A stretch of 64,000 nt of DNA from Streptomyces violaceoruber (lineage in GTDB: Bacteria > Actinomycetota > Actinomycetes > Streptomycetales > Streptomycetaceae). The position numbers and the translations under genes are program-made. Below are positions 8,918 through 17,304 of the stretch, piece after piece; the stretch's first letter is position 1, and each line of letters begins with the position of its first letter. The notes below the pieces were generated by a model. That model ran no database searches. It worked only from the letters and a program-made list of their open reading frames with translations, and was not told the origin of the DNA. Location of the stretch: positions 186,001-250,000 of the forward strand of contig JODI01000016.1 in NCBI GenBank assembly GCA_000720805.1, given 5' to 3'.

Positions 8918-10248
8918 GACGACGACTCCCCCCTACGGTCCTCGGGCCCGCCCTGCCCGGACACCCGCGGGGTGCCGAGCAGTTCGGCGACCGCCCGCTG
9001 GTAGCGCAGGACGGCCTGTTCGGCGACCCGCAGGTCGCAGGGCGCGCTCCACAGCATGCGGCGGGCCGCGTCGTACCGCTCGATGAGGAACGGGTCCTCC
9101 GCGAGGCCGTGCCGGGCGACCTTCGCCTTGTACGCGTCGAGGCGGCCGCGCAGCTCCGCGCGGACCGCCAGGGGCGCGGTGACCGCGGTCAACGACTCGC
9201 GGGCGCGCAGCAGTTCGTCCTCCGCCTTCTGCTCCAGGGAGTCCAGGAGCGGGGACAGGCGGTGCCACTGGGCGTGTCTGCGGTACTCGGCGGCCGTCGC
9301 CAACTGCTCCTGCAGCACGGTCGGCGGGCCGCTGACCACCGGCACCTCCGTGGCCGCGATCTTCGCGAGGACCTCGCCGCGCGCGCTGCGCGCCTCGGCG
9401 AGGGTGCGGTCCGCGCGGGAGAGCACGTCCCGCAGTTTCACCAGCCGGGCCTCGGCGTCCTGGCGGACGGTGAGCACGGCCTCGGTCTCCCGGCGTACGT
9501 CGTCAAGAGCGCGCGCCTCACGGTCGTACACCGTGGTGTCCGGTTTGCCGCCGCCCGGGGCCGAACTTCCCGGCGCCGGTACCCAGTACGCCAGCGGGTC
9601 GGAGATCACCTGCTCGCGCAGCTGCGTCAGCGTGCGTGTGATGCGCTCCAGGTCGTCGCCGGCCGGGTGTTCGCCGGGGCGCACGCCGACCGAGTGCGCG
9701 AGCCGCCGGGTGCGCTGGAGCTCGGCGGCCAGCAGATCGATCCGGGCGGGCAGCGCCGACCACACCGCGTCGGCGGCGACGACCATGTCGAGCGACGTCG
9801 CGTACAGCTCGTTCATCCGGTCCACCAGGGTGACCAGCGAGAACCGTTCGCTCAGCTTGCTCGAAGCGCCGTGCAGGGTGGGCGCGTTGGCGGTCGCGGT
9901 GGCCGAGCCGGCGACCGTGACGGACTCGCCGCGCAGCAGCTCGGTCAGCTCCACCAGGTCCTCGCGGCTGGACCAGCGGCGCCGGGCGCGGATCTCGCGG
10001 GCGGAGCGCAACGCGTCCGTGTACGCGTCGAAGTACGCCCACAGCAGGGTGATCGAGGCCTCCGCGGCCTGCCAGCGCTCCTTGGTGACGCCGGTGAGTT
10101 CGGCGCCTTCGAGGAGCCTGCGGCCCGCGTGGTCCTGCAGGGCGAGGAGCGAGGTCTCGATCGCCTCGTGCTCCGCGCCGAGCCGCGCCAGCGCACGGTC
10201 CACCTCGTCCCGGTCCATCACCGGCCCGGCGGGGTCCGTGACGCCCAT
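8914..10248 (-). CDS. Coiled-coil hypothetical protein between GlnH-like and PknG-like genes
   Basis: This 444-residue protein has no signal peptide or membrane segment. It is rich in Leu, Arg, Glu and Ala with long heptad-like stretches, for example DRALARLGAEHEAIETSLL near the start and repeated EARL, ELRGRL and LREQV segments, so it is probably an extended alpha-helical cytoplasmic scaffold. I recognise no catalytic motif. The start ATG 10246-10248 has AGAGGTGATCG just upstream. It lies 87 nt after the GlnH-like gene and overlaps the kinase start by 4 nt (ATGA), so its production is tied to that of the kinase. A role as adaptor between the membrane sensor and the kinase is inferred from position only. 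Confidence 0.7.
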   Translation of the reverse strand: MGVTDPAGPVMDRDEVDRALARLGAEHEAIETSLLALQDHAGRRLLEGAELTGVTKERWQAAEASITLLWAYFDAYTDALRSAREIRARRRWSSREDLVELTELLRGESVTVAGSATATANAPTLHGASSKLSERFSLVTLVDRMNELYATSLDMVVAADAVWSALPARIDLLAAELQRTRRLAHSVGVRPGEHPAGDDLERITRTLTQLREQVISDPLAYWVPAPGSSAPGGGKPDTTVYDREARALDDVRRETEAVLTVRQDAEARLVKLRDVLSRADRTLAEARSARGEVLAKIAATEVPVVSGPPTVLQEQLATAAEYRRHAQWHRLSPLLDSLEQKAEDELLRARESLTAVTAPLAVRAELRGRLDAYKAKVARHGLAEDPFLIERYDAARRMLWSAPCDLRVAEQAVLRYQRAVAELLGTPRVSGQGGPEDRRGESSS

Positions 10249-10335
10249 CGATCACCTCTCGCTGCGTTGTGTGCCGTCGGTCGGTTCGTGTGAAGGGTTC
10301 GTGCCGGTCGGTCGTCGATCGGTCCTGGTGACCCG

Positions 10336-11421
10336 TCAGCTCTTGCGGTCGTACTCCGGCGGTGAGGGCGGTTCCGATGTCGAGGAGGTCTTGCCCAGTG
10401 TCGCCGAAAGCCACCTGCCGTACGACGCCTGCCAGCCGTTCGCCCTGTCCGCGCGGTAGTCCACGAGAACCTGGTTGACCCGGCGTACCAGATCGTCGGC
10501 GTCCTTCCTCATCGCCACGCCGTAGTACTCGGTGGTGAAGGGCTTGCCCTTCAGCTCGACCGTCGGGTCCTGCGCGGCCTGGCTCGCGGCCAGCGCGCCG
10601 TCGGTGACCACCGCGTCGACCTCGCCGAGCTGGAGCCGTACGAGACAGTCGAGTTGGTTGGGGACGGTGGTCCTCAGGTCGGCGGTGGAGACGAGTGTCT
10701 TCGCCTTCCGGTCCTCGGTCAGCTTGGTGTTGGCGGTGGAGCCCTTCGCCGTGCAGATCTTCTTCTTCGCGAGCGAACCGTCGTAGCCCGTGATCGTCGA
10801 GGACTTGGGGGCGAGGACCTGCTGCCCGGTCCTGAAGTAGGGGGCGGAGAAGGCGACGTCGCCGAGGCGGCTGCAGTTGATCGTCATCGTGCGGACGACC
10901 ATGTCGACGCGGCCGCTCTTGATCGCCGGTATGCGCTGGTCGGTGGGGATGGCCTTGAACTGGACGGCGTTCTCGTCGCCGAGGATGTCCTTGGCGATCC
11001 GGTGGACCAGGTCGATGTCGAAGCCCTCCAAGTCGCCCTTGCCCCCACTGTTGGGGTCGCGGTAGCCCCAGCGGTAGCTGTTCTGGTCGACACCGACGAT
11101 CAGCTTGCGCCGCTCGCCCGGACGGTTCTTGATCGCCTGGATGGTCTTGCCGTCGGCGCTCGACGGGGACAGGGTCTGCTTCTCCGGGGCATCCTCCATG
11201 GCCTGGGTCGGACAGTTCTTGTCCGCCCTGGCCTGGGTGGCCCGGGTGACGCCACCCGGACCGCCGGCGTCGGTGGTGCCGCCGCTGTCCGGCCGGGTCA
11301 GCGGCAGCAGCAGTGCCCAGGCCAGCGCGAGGGCGCACACGGCAGCCATCGCTCCCACCCCGCCCCAGCCCTTCAGGCGGTCCCGCACTCGTCGTCCGCG
11401 CATCGTCAGGCCCCCTTTCAC
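10336..11421 (-). CDS. glnH: GlnH-like extracellular glutamate/aspartate-binding protein
   Basis: This 361-residue periplasmic-binding-protein-like protein matches family 3 amino-acid receptors: KLIVGVDQNSYRWGYRD, the FDIDLVHRIAKDIL segment, KSGRVDMVVRTMTIN and DAVVTDG. The N-terminus has a hydrophobic segment (about residues 23-41) but no lipobox cysteine, so it is probably a membrane-anchored receptor rather than a free lipoprotein. No amino-acid permease or ATPase gene is linked, and the gene overlaps the GlnX-like gene by 4 nt (GTGA). This fits the mycobacterial GlnH-GlnX pair, which senses glutamate and aspartate and signals to PknG. An alternative ATG at 11401-11403 has AAGGGGG upstream. 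Confidence 0.82.
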   Translation of the reverse strand: MKGGLTMRGRRVRDRLKGWGGVGAMAAVCALALAWALLLPLTRPDSGGTTDAGGPGGVTRATQARADKNCPTQAMEDAPEKQTLSPSSADGKTIQAIKNRPGERRKLIVGVDQNSYRWGYRDPNSGGKGDLEGFDIDLVHRIAKDILGDENAVQFKAIPTDQRIPAIKSGRVDMVVRTMTINCSRLGDVAFSAPYFRTGQQVLAPKSSTITGYDGSLAKKKICTAKGSTANTKLTEDRKAKTLVSTADLRTTVPNQLDCLVRLQLGEVDAVVTDGALAASQAAQDPTVELKGKPFTTEYYGVAMRKDADDLVRRVNQVLVDYRADRANGWQASYGRWLSATLGKTSSTSEPPSPPEYDRKS

Positions 11422-12914
11422 CGGTACTCCGACAGCCTGCGCCCGATGCCCAGCACCGCGCCGGCGGCGCCCAGGACCGCCAGGACGGCCGCGCCCGCCG
11501 ACAACCCGGTCATCGCGCCCAGACCGTCACCGGCCGCCTGCTTGAACTCGGCCGTCTCGTGGTCGATGGCGTCGGAGAGGTGGTCGTCGACACTGTCGAA
11601 GCACTCGCCGGTCGCGTCCTTGGGGCCGATCACCTTGGCCAGCGCGTTCGCGTAGTTGCCGTTCTCGTCCTCGGCGCGGGCCGCGCCGTGGCGGTCCTTC
11701 CACACCTTCATGTTGCCGACGGCCGCGGTGACCGGCTTCTCGCCGGTGGCGTCGTCGGCGAGCTTCTGCGCCTCGGCGAGCCTCTTGCCGAGGGCGTCCA
11801 TGTCGGTCCCGAAGTCGTAGTCGTAGGCGTCCACGGTCCTGTCGCCCACCAGCTTGGTCTCGGCGCCGCGGGACACCAGCGTCAGGTTCTCGTTGCCGCG
11901 GGCCTTGAGGGAGGCGATCCGGGCGTCGTGCAGCACGTTCAGCGACAGGACGCCGTGGTTGTAGGAGCCCTTGAGGTCCGAGCGGGCGACACTGTGCCCG
12001 ACGACCAGCCAGAGCAACACCACAGTGGCGGTGGCCGTGGCGGCGACCAGGCCCTGGTTCAGCACCCGGTTGGTGCGCCGGTAGCTGCGGTGCTGGGCCC
12101 AGCCGAGACCGGCGAGCGACAGGACGCCGAGGCCGATCGCCGCCCACGGGTAGGGCGTGGCGTCCGCGTAGTCGGCGCGCAGCCGCTGGTTCTCGCTGGT
12201 GTAGAGGACCTCGGCCTGCGGGAGCATCTGCTTCTGCATCTTCTCGTTGGCGTACCGCAGATACGCGCCGCCGACCGGGAAGCCCTGCCGGTTGTAGGTC
12301 CGGGCCCGCTCGACCAGGCCCTTGTACTCGGGAAGGAGCCGGTTGAGCCGGGCCACCGTGGCCGCCGCCGGGGAGCCGGGGTCGGAGTTGGTGGCGGCCT
12401 GGACCAGCCCCTCGGCGGCGTTGTCGATGTCCGTCTCGTACCGCTTGCGGGTGTCGGCCGACTCCGCGCCGCCGGCCAGGAAGCCGCTGGACGCGGCGGT
12501 GTTGGCGTCGGCGAGCGAGCGGTAGATGTCGGCCGCGGCGGAGCTGAGCGGCTGGCTGTTGTTCAGCACGTCGTCGGCGGCGGCCGACCGGTCCGCCATC
12601 TGCCAGGCGGTGACGGCGCCGAAGGCGACGACGAGGAGGGCGAGGAGGGCACCGATGATGCGCAGCCGGCCGGGTTCGGTGGTGGCCGCCGCGCGCAGCC
12701 GGTCGGCACCCTCGACGAAGGCGGTACGCCGAACCTGCGGCGGGAGGGGGGGAGCGGGACGGCCGGAACCGCCGGGCGGGCCCTGCCGGCCGGACGCGGC
12801 GGGCCGGCTTCGCTGTTCCGGCGGGCCCGGCTGCGGCGGCATCGCCGGCATCGTGGGCACGCCCGGTACCGGCGGCGGTGGTGGTGCCGCACTGCTCTTC
12901 GGCGGGTGTGTCAC
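11418..12914 (-). CDS. glnX: GlnX-like four-helix membrane sensor
   Basis: This 498-residue protein has a Pro-rich cytoplasmic N-terminus (about 75 residues), a membrane segment at about 85-108, an extracellular helical domain of about 150 residues, two closely spaced membrane segments (about 255-315), a second external helical domain, and a final helix near 465-490. That topology, the adjacent GlnH-like receptor and the downstream PknG-like kinase match mycobacterial GlnX, which carries the ligand signal across the membrane. The sequence itself carries no enzyme motif. GTG 12912-12914 is preceded by GGGAGG at good spacing. It is the first gene of the locus, so its promoter should lie in 12915-13127. 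Confidence 0.78.
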   Translation of the reverse strand: MTHPPKSSAAPPPPPVPGVPTMPAMPPQPGPPEQRSRPAASGRQGPPGGSGRPAPPLPPQVRRTAFVEGADRLRAAATTEPGRLRIIGALLALLVVAFGAVTAWQMADRSAAADDVLNNSQPLSSAAADIYRSLADANTAASSGFLAGGAESADTRKRYETDIDNAAEGLVQAATNSDPGSPAAATVARLNRLLPEYKGLVERARTYNRQGFPVGGAYLRYANEKMQKQMLPQAEVLYTSENQRLRADYADATPYPWAAIGLGVLSLAGLGWAQHRSYRRTNRVLNQGLVAATATATVVLLWLVVGHSVARSDLKGSYNHGVLSLNVLHDARIASLKARGNENLTLVSRGAETKLVGDRTVDAYDYDFGTDMDALGKRLAEAQKLADDATGEKPVTAAVGNMKVWKDRHGAARAEDENGNYANALAKVIGPKDATGECFDSVDDHLSDAIDHETAEFKQAAGDGLGAMTGLSAGAAVLAVLGAAGAVLGIGRRLSEYR

Positions 12915-13127
12915 TGCTGACCTCCCCCATGGTCATCCATCGCCGCAAGTATCGCTGCCGGGACTGACATCCGCACCGGCCTTCGCTGGATCTTGATCGG
13001 ATCGCAGTGAACACCGCCGGCGGCCTGACCGCGCCCCCTGCGCACAACCTCCCGCGCACAACCCCCTGCCCATCAATACGCTGTCGGAATCGGTTCGGTT
13101 CCAGGCATCCCGTGGGGAAGCGCGCTG

Positions 13128-14096
13128 TTACGCGAAGTACGCCCGCAACCGCTCGTGCGCCTCCTCCCGCGCCCCCGCGCGGTCCAGCCCCAGCAGCGCC
13201 GCGCCCAGGACCGGAGGCGCGGTCACCACCCGCGGGACCGCCTTGGGGGCCCGGGCCGCCAGCAGGTCCCGTACGCCGTCGTCGAGTTGGGGGTGCCGGG
13301 CGGCCAGCACGCCCCCGCCCAGGACCACCGGTGTCTCCTCCTCCAGCAGGTCGATCCGCGTCAGCGCCACCGTCGCCATGGTCACCACCTCGTCGGCGAG
13401 ACGGTCGACGAGCGACCGGGCGACCGGGTCGCCGTCGGCGGCCGTGGCGAACAGCACGGGGGTCAGCTCGTGCCGCCGGGCGGACTCGACGTGCTCCAGG
13501 TGCAGGGCCTCGACGAGCGCGTACATGGAGGTGAGCCCGAAGTGGGCGGGAAGTGTCCGTGCCAGTGCCGTGGGCGCCCCGCGGCCGTCCTCCGCGCGGG
13601 AGGCGTGCCACATGGCCTCCTCTGCCAGGCCCCAGCCGCCGCCCCAGTCGCCGGAGATCCGGCCGAGCGCGGGGAAGCGGGCGGTGCGGCCGTCGGGGCG
13701 CATGCCGACGCAGTTGATGCCCGCGCCGCACACGACGGCGACCCCGCGCGGCTCGGTGACGCCGGCCCGCAGCACCGCGAAGGTGTCGTTGCGGACCTGC
13801 GTACCGGCTCCCCACGCGCGCGCGTGCAGTGCGGCGGCCAACTGCTCCTCCTCCACGGGGAAGTCGGCGTTGGCGAGACAGGCGGAGACGTGGTCGACCG
13901 ACGTGACGCCGGCCGCGGCGAACGCCCGCGTCACCGCGTCCGCGACCTCGTCCACCGCCGCCCGGACGCCCACCGCCGGTGGCCGGAACCCGCCGCCGCG
14001 GGCCGTGGCGAGGACGGTCCCGTCGGCCGCCACGACCGCGACGTCGGTCTTGCTGTTGCCCGCGTCGACGGCGAGGACACTTGCGGTCAGGCCCAC
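13128..14096 (-). CDS. BadF/BadG-type N-acetylglucosamine kinase family protein
   Basis: This 322-residue kinase belongs to the BadF/BadG/BcrA/BcrD ATPase group within the ASKHA superfamily, which includes N-acetylglucosamine kinases. The phosphate-binding motif is AVDAGNSKTDVAVV near the start. VVCGAGINCVGMRPDG (phosphate 2) and VVLGGGVLAARHP (adenosine motif) follow. It would phosphorylate an amino sugar or hexose in the cytoplasm with ATP. GTG 14094-14096 overlaps the end of the GH4 gene by 10 nt, so the two are translationally coupled and probably act on the same imported saccharide. The precise sugar cannot be read from sequence. Confidence 0.75.
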   Translation of the reverse strand: MGLTASVLAVDAGNSKTDVAVVAADGTVLATARGGGFRPPAVGVRAAVDEVADAVTRAFAAAGVTSVDHVSACLANADFPVEEEQLAAALHARAWGAGTQVRNDTFAVLRAGVTEPRGVAVVCGAGINCVGMRPDGRTARFPALGRISGDWGGGWGLAEEAMWHASRAEDGRGAPTALARTLPAHFGLTSMYALVEALHLEHVESARRHELTPVLFATAADGDPVARSLVDRLADEVVTMATVALTRIDLLEEETPVVLGGGVLAARHPQLDDGVRDLLAARAPKAVPRVVTAPPVLGAALLGLDRAGAREEAHERLRAYFA

Positions 14097-15352
14097 GCGA
14101 GATGCTCCCGGTTGTGTGCGATCAGCTGGTCGGTGAGGGACTCGGCGTACGCGTACTGACCGACCAGGGGATGGGCCAGCAGGGCCCGGAAGACCCGGTC
14201 ACGGCCGCCGTGCAGGGCGGCTGTGAGGGCCAGGTCCTCGTACGCCGTCACGCTCGCCATCAGGCCCGCGTACAGCGGGTCCACGGTCGGCACGGACAGC
14301 GGGGTGGCGCCCTTGTGGCCCACCGCCGCCTGCACCTCGATCACGGCGTCGTCGGGGAGGAAGGAGAGCGTGCCCCGGTTGTACGTGTTCACCACCTGGT
14401 ACGGGCTGCCGCTCCCGCCCAGCAGACCCGCGGCCAGGTCCACGGCCGCCTCCGAGTAGAAGGCGCCGCCCCGCTGGGCTAGCAGCTCCGGCTTCTCGTC
14501 CAGGGCGGGATCGCCGTACATCTCGAGCAACCGGCGTTCCATCTCGGCCACTTCGGAGGCCCGGGAGGGCTTGGTGCGCTGCTCCCGTACGACCTCGTCG
14601 TGGGCGTAGAAGTAGCGCAGGTAGTAGGACGGGACCACGCCCAGGCGGTCCAGGAGCGGGCGGGGCAGGCGCAGGTCGGCGGCGATCGCGTCGCCGTACC
14701 CGGACAGCAGCTTGGGCAGGACGTCCTCGCCCTCGGGGCCGCCCAGGCGTACGCCCGTCTCCCAGGTGAGGTGGTTGAGGCCCACGTGGTCGAGGTGGAC
14801 GTCGGCGGGGGTGACGCCCAGCAGGCCCGCGAACTTGCGCTGGAAGCCGATCGCCACGTTGCACAGACCGACCGCCTTGTGGCCGGCCTGGAGCAGGGCG
14901 CGGGTGACGATCCCGACCGGGTTGGTGAAGTCGATGATCCAGGCGTCCGAGTTCGTACGGCGGACCCGCTCGGCGATGTCGAGCACCACCGGAACCGTCC
15001 GCAGCGCCTTGGCCAGGCCGCCCGCACCGGTGGTCTCCTGGCCGACGCAGCCGCACTCCAGGGGCCACGTCTCGTCCTGCTCGCGGGCCGCCTGGCCGCC
15101 GACGCGGAGCTGGAGCAGCACGGCGTCGGCGCCCTCGACGCCCGCGTCCAGGTCGGAGGTGGTGACGATCCGGCCGCCGTGGCCCTGCTTGGCGAAGATC
15201 CGGCGGGCCAGCCCGCCCACCAGCTCCAGACGGTCGGCGGCCGGGTCGACCAGGACCAGTTCCTCCACGGGCAGGGTGTCACGCAGACGGGCGAAGCCGT
15301 CGACGAGTTCGGGGGTGTAGGTCGAGCCTCCGCCGACCACGGTGAGTTTCAC
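14087..15352 (-). CDS. GH4 family 6-phospho-beta-glucosidase-type glycosidase
   Basis: This 421-residue NAD- and Mn-dependent glycoside hydrolase belongs to family 4, whose members cleave glycosides by a redox-elimination mechanism. The Rossmann start is VVGGGSTYTPELVDGF, the metal-binding Cys lies in VGLCNVAIGFQ and the metal-binding His in VGLNHLTWE. GTG 15350-15352 is preferred over the longer open frame because GGAAGCGAGG lies upstream and the Rossmann strand then begins the protein. It sits between an ABC sugar transporter and a sugar kinase. Because ABC uptake delivers unphosphorylated sugar, either the kinase acts first or this enzyme takes unphosphorylated substrate. Confidence 0.8.
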   Translation of the reverse strand: MKLTVVGGGSTYTPELVDGFARLRDTLPVEELVLVDPAADRLELVGGLARRIFAKQGHGGRIVTTSDLDAGVEGADAVLLQLRVGGQAAREQDETWPLECGCVGQETTGAGGLAKALRTVPVVLDIAERVRRTNSDAWIIDFTNPVGIVTRALLQAGHKAVGLCNVAIGFQRKFAGLLGVTPADVHLDHVGLNHLTWETGVRLGGPEGEDVLPKLLSGYGDAIAADLRLPRPLLDRLGVVPSYYLRYFYAHDEVVREQRTKPSRASEVAEMERRLLEMYGDPALDEKPELLAQRGGAFYSEAAVDLAAGLLGGSGSPYQVVNTYNRGTLSFLPDDAVIEVQAAVGHKGATPLSVPTVDPLYAGLMASVTAYEDLALTAALHGGRDRVFRALLAHPLVGQYAYAESLTDQLIAHNREHLAWA

Positions 15353-15404
15353 TGAGGGGTACCTCGCTTCCTGATGCCCGGGACGACGGCCATCGGCCCG
15401 GGGT

Positions 15405-15423
15405 CCGGGGGGTGCCCCCCCGG
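15405..15423. other. Intra-operon hairpin between permease and GH4 genes
   Basis: CCGGGGGG, TG and CCCCCCCGG form a very stable short hairpin in the 90-nt gap between the GH4 start and the second permease stop. Without a U-tract it may serve as a processing or partial-termination site that sets transporter and enzyme levels apart. Confidence 0.45.
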
Positions 15424-15442
15424 GAAGATGCTGCATGTCTGC

Positions 15443-16336
15443 CTAACCCTTCACTCCGGTGAGCGTGACGCCCTCGACGAACGCCTTCTGGGCGAAGAAG
15501 AAGACGAGGATCACGGGTGCCATGACCAGTACGGTCGCGGCCATGGTGAGGTTCCAGTCGGTGTGGTGGGCGCCCTTGAACGACTCCAGGCCGTAACTGA
15601 GGGTCCAGGCGCCCGGGTTCTCCGAGGCGTAGATCTGCGGGCCGAAGTAGTCGTTCCACGCGTAGAAGAACTGGAAGAGCGCGACGGCGGCGATACCCGG
15701 CTTGGCCATGGGGATGACGACCTTCAACAGGGTCCGCAGATCGCCGCAGCCGTCCACCTTCGCGGCGTCCAGGTACTCGTTCGGGATCGTCGTCAGGAAC
15801 TGGCGCAGCAGGAAGATGGAGAACGCGTCACCGAAGGCCATCGGGATGATCAGCGGCCACAGCGTGCCCGACAGGTCCAGCTGCTTCGCCCAGAACAGGT
15901 ACATCGGGATGATGACCACCTGCGGCGGCAGCATCATCATCGAGATCACCAGCATCAGGGACAGATTGCGGCCCCGGAAGCGGAACTTGGCGAGCGCGTA
16001 CGCCACGGGAACCGACGACACCACCGTCAGCGCGGTGCCCGCACCCGCGTACAGCAGCGTGTTCCTCCACCAGGTCAGGAAGCCCGGAGTGTCGAACACC
16101 TTCCGGTAGTTGCCCCATTCCCAGGTGTGCGGGATCAGGTCGCGGCTGAGGGCCTGGGTGTCGCTCATCAGCGAGGTCAGCAGGACGAACACGAAGGGGA
16201 GCGTGAAGAACAGGGCCGCGGCGACGCCCAGGGAGTGGATCGCGACCCACTCCAGCAGACCGCGGCGGCGGGCCGTGCGCTCGGCGGGGGACACCGGTTC
16301 TTTCAACCGCACCGGCTTGTCCAGTACTTGAGTCAT
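15443..16336 (-). CDS. Carbohydrate ABC transporter permease (MalG type)
   Basis: This 297-residue inner-membrane permease has six predicted membrane helices and the loop that contacts the ATPase (EYLDAAKVDGCGDLRTL, an EAA motif). It would form the heterodimeric channel with the adjacent permease for import of a di- or oligosaccharide. Its start overlaps the other permease's stop by 1 nt (TGATG), so the two are made together. No dedicated ATPase is in the operon, as is usual in Streptomyces sugar systems that share the MsiK ATPase; that sharing is inferred from the family. Confidence 0.88.
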   Translation of the reverse strand: MTQVLDKPVRLKEPVSPAERTARRRGLLEWVAIHSLGVAAALFFTLPFVFVLLTSLMSDTQALSRDLIPHTWEWGNYRKVFDTPGFLTWWRNTLLYAGAGTALTVVSSVPVAYALAKFRFRGRNLSLMLVISMMMLPPQVVIIPMYLFWAKQLDLSGTLWPLIIPMAFGDAFSIFLLRQFLTTIPNEYLDAAKVDGCGDLRTLLKVVIPMAKPGIAAVALFQFFYAWNDYFGPQIYASENPGAWTLSYGLESFKGAHHTDWNLTMAATVLVMAPVILVFFFAQKAFVEGVTLTGVKG

Positions 16337-17304
16337 CAGTCACCTGCCTGGATGAGACCGCCGCGGCGCCGCATCAAGAACGCGGTGAACACCATCGACA
16401 GGGCGAAGAGCACCAGGGCGACCACGCACGCCGAGCCGTAGTCGAAACGCTGGAAGCCGAGGTTGTAGACGAGCTGGGGGAGGGTCAGGGTCGACTTCTC
16501 CGGGTAGCCGGGCTCGAACTGCGTGCCCGCGCCCTGGATCACGCCCGAGGCGACCTTCCCGGCGATCAGCGGTTGCGCGTAGTACTGCATGGTCTGGATC
16601 ACACCGGTGACCACGGCGAACATGACGATCGGCGAGATGTTCGGCAGCGTGACGTAGCGGAACCGCTGCCACGCCGACGCCCCGTCCAGCTCCGCGGCCT
16701 CGTACTGCTCCTGCGGTACGTCGAGCAGCGCGGCCATGAAGATGACCATCAGGTCGCCGATGCCCCACAGGGCGAGCAGGGTGAGGGCCGGCTTGGACCA
16801 GGAGGGGTCGTTGAACCAGCCGGGACCGGGGATGCCGAACTTCTCGAGGATCGAGTTGACCGGGCCCGTACCGGGGTTGAGCAGGAACGCGAAGGCCATG
16901 GTGGCCGCCACGGGAGGGGCCAGGTAGGGCAGGTAGAACAGGGTGCGGAAGACACCCGTGCCCGTCTTGATCTTCGTGATCAGGAGGCCCACTCCGAGGC
17001 CGAAGAGGACCCGGAGCGTGACCATGACCAGGACCAGCCACAGGGTGTTGCGCAGGGCCGGCCAGAAGAAGGGGTAGTGCTCGAAGACGTACGTCCAGTT
17101 CTTCGTTCCGCTCCACGTCGGCGGTTTGAAGCCGTCGTAGTGCATGAACGAGAAATAGACCGTCGAGATCAGCGGGTACGCGAAGAAGACCGCGAAGCCG
17201 ATCAGCCAGGGCGACATGAAGGCGAGGGTGCGCAGCGCCTGTTTCCGCTGCTTGGCGGCCAGGCCGGGCGGGCGGCGCTTCGATCCCAGGGTGATCGCGC
17301 TCAT
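16336..17304 (-). CDS. Carbohydrate ABC transporter permease (MalF type)
   Basis: This 322-residue permease has six predicted membrane helices, beginning with TLAFMSPWLIGFAVFFAYPL, and an EAA loop at QYEAAELDGASAWQRF. It pairs with the downstream permease. ATG 17302-17304 overlaps the stop of the binding-protein gene by 1 nt, which fixes the start although the frame stays open upstream inside that gene. It is a standard member of a CUT1-type transporter for di- or oligosaccharides. Confidence 0.88.
   Translation of the reverse strand: MSAITLGSKRRPPGLAAKQRKQALRTLAFMSPWLIGFAVFFAYPLISTVYFSFMHYDGFKPPTWSGTKNWTYVFEHYPFFWPALRNTLWLVLVMVTLRVLFGLGVGLLITKIKTGTGVFRTLFYLPYLAPPVAATMAFAFLLNPGTGPVNSILEKFGIPGPGWFNDPSWSKPALTLLALWGIGDLMVIFMAALLDVPQEQYEAAELDGASAWQRFRYVTLPNISPIVMFAVVTGVIQTMQYYAQPLIAGKVASGVIQGAGTQFEPGYPEKSTLTLPQLVYNLGFQRFDYGSACVVALVLFALSMVFTAFLMRRRGGLIQAGD

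Noticed and set aside
9518..11338. Long minus-strand open frames over the GlnH-like and coiled-coil genes
   Set aside because: They overlap real genes out of frame and are Arg/Pro/Gly-rich with no recognisable domain.
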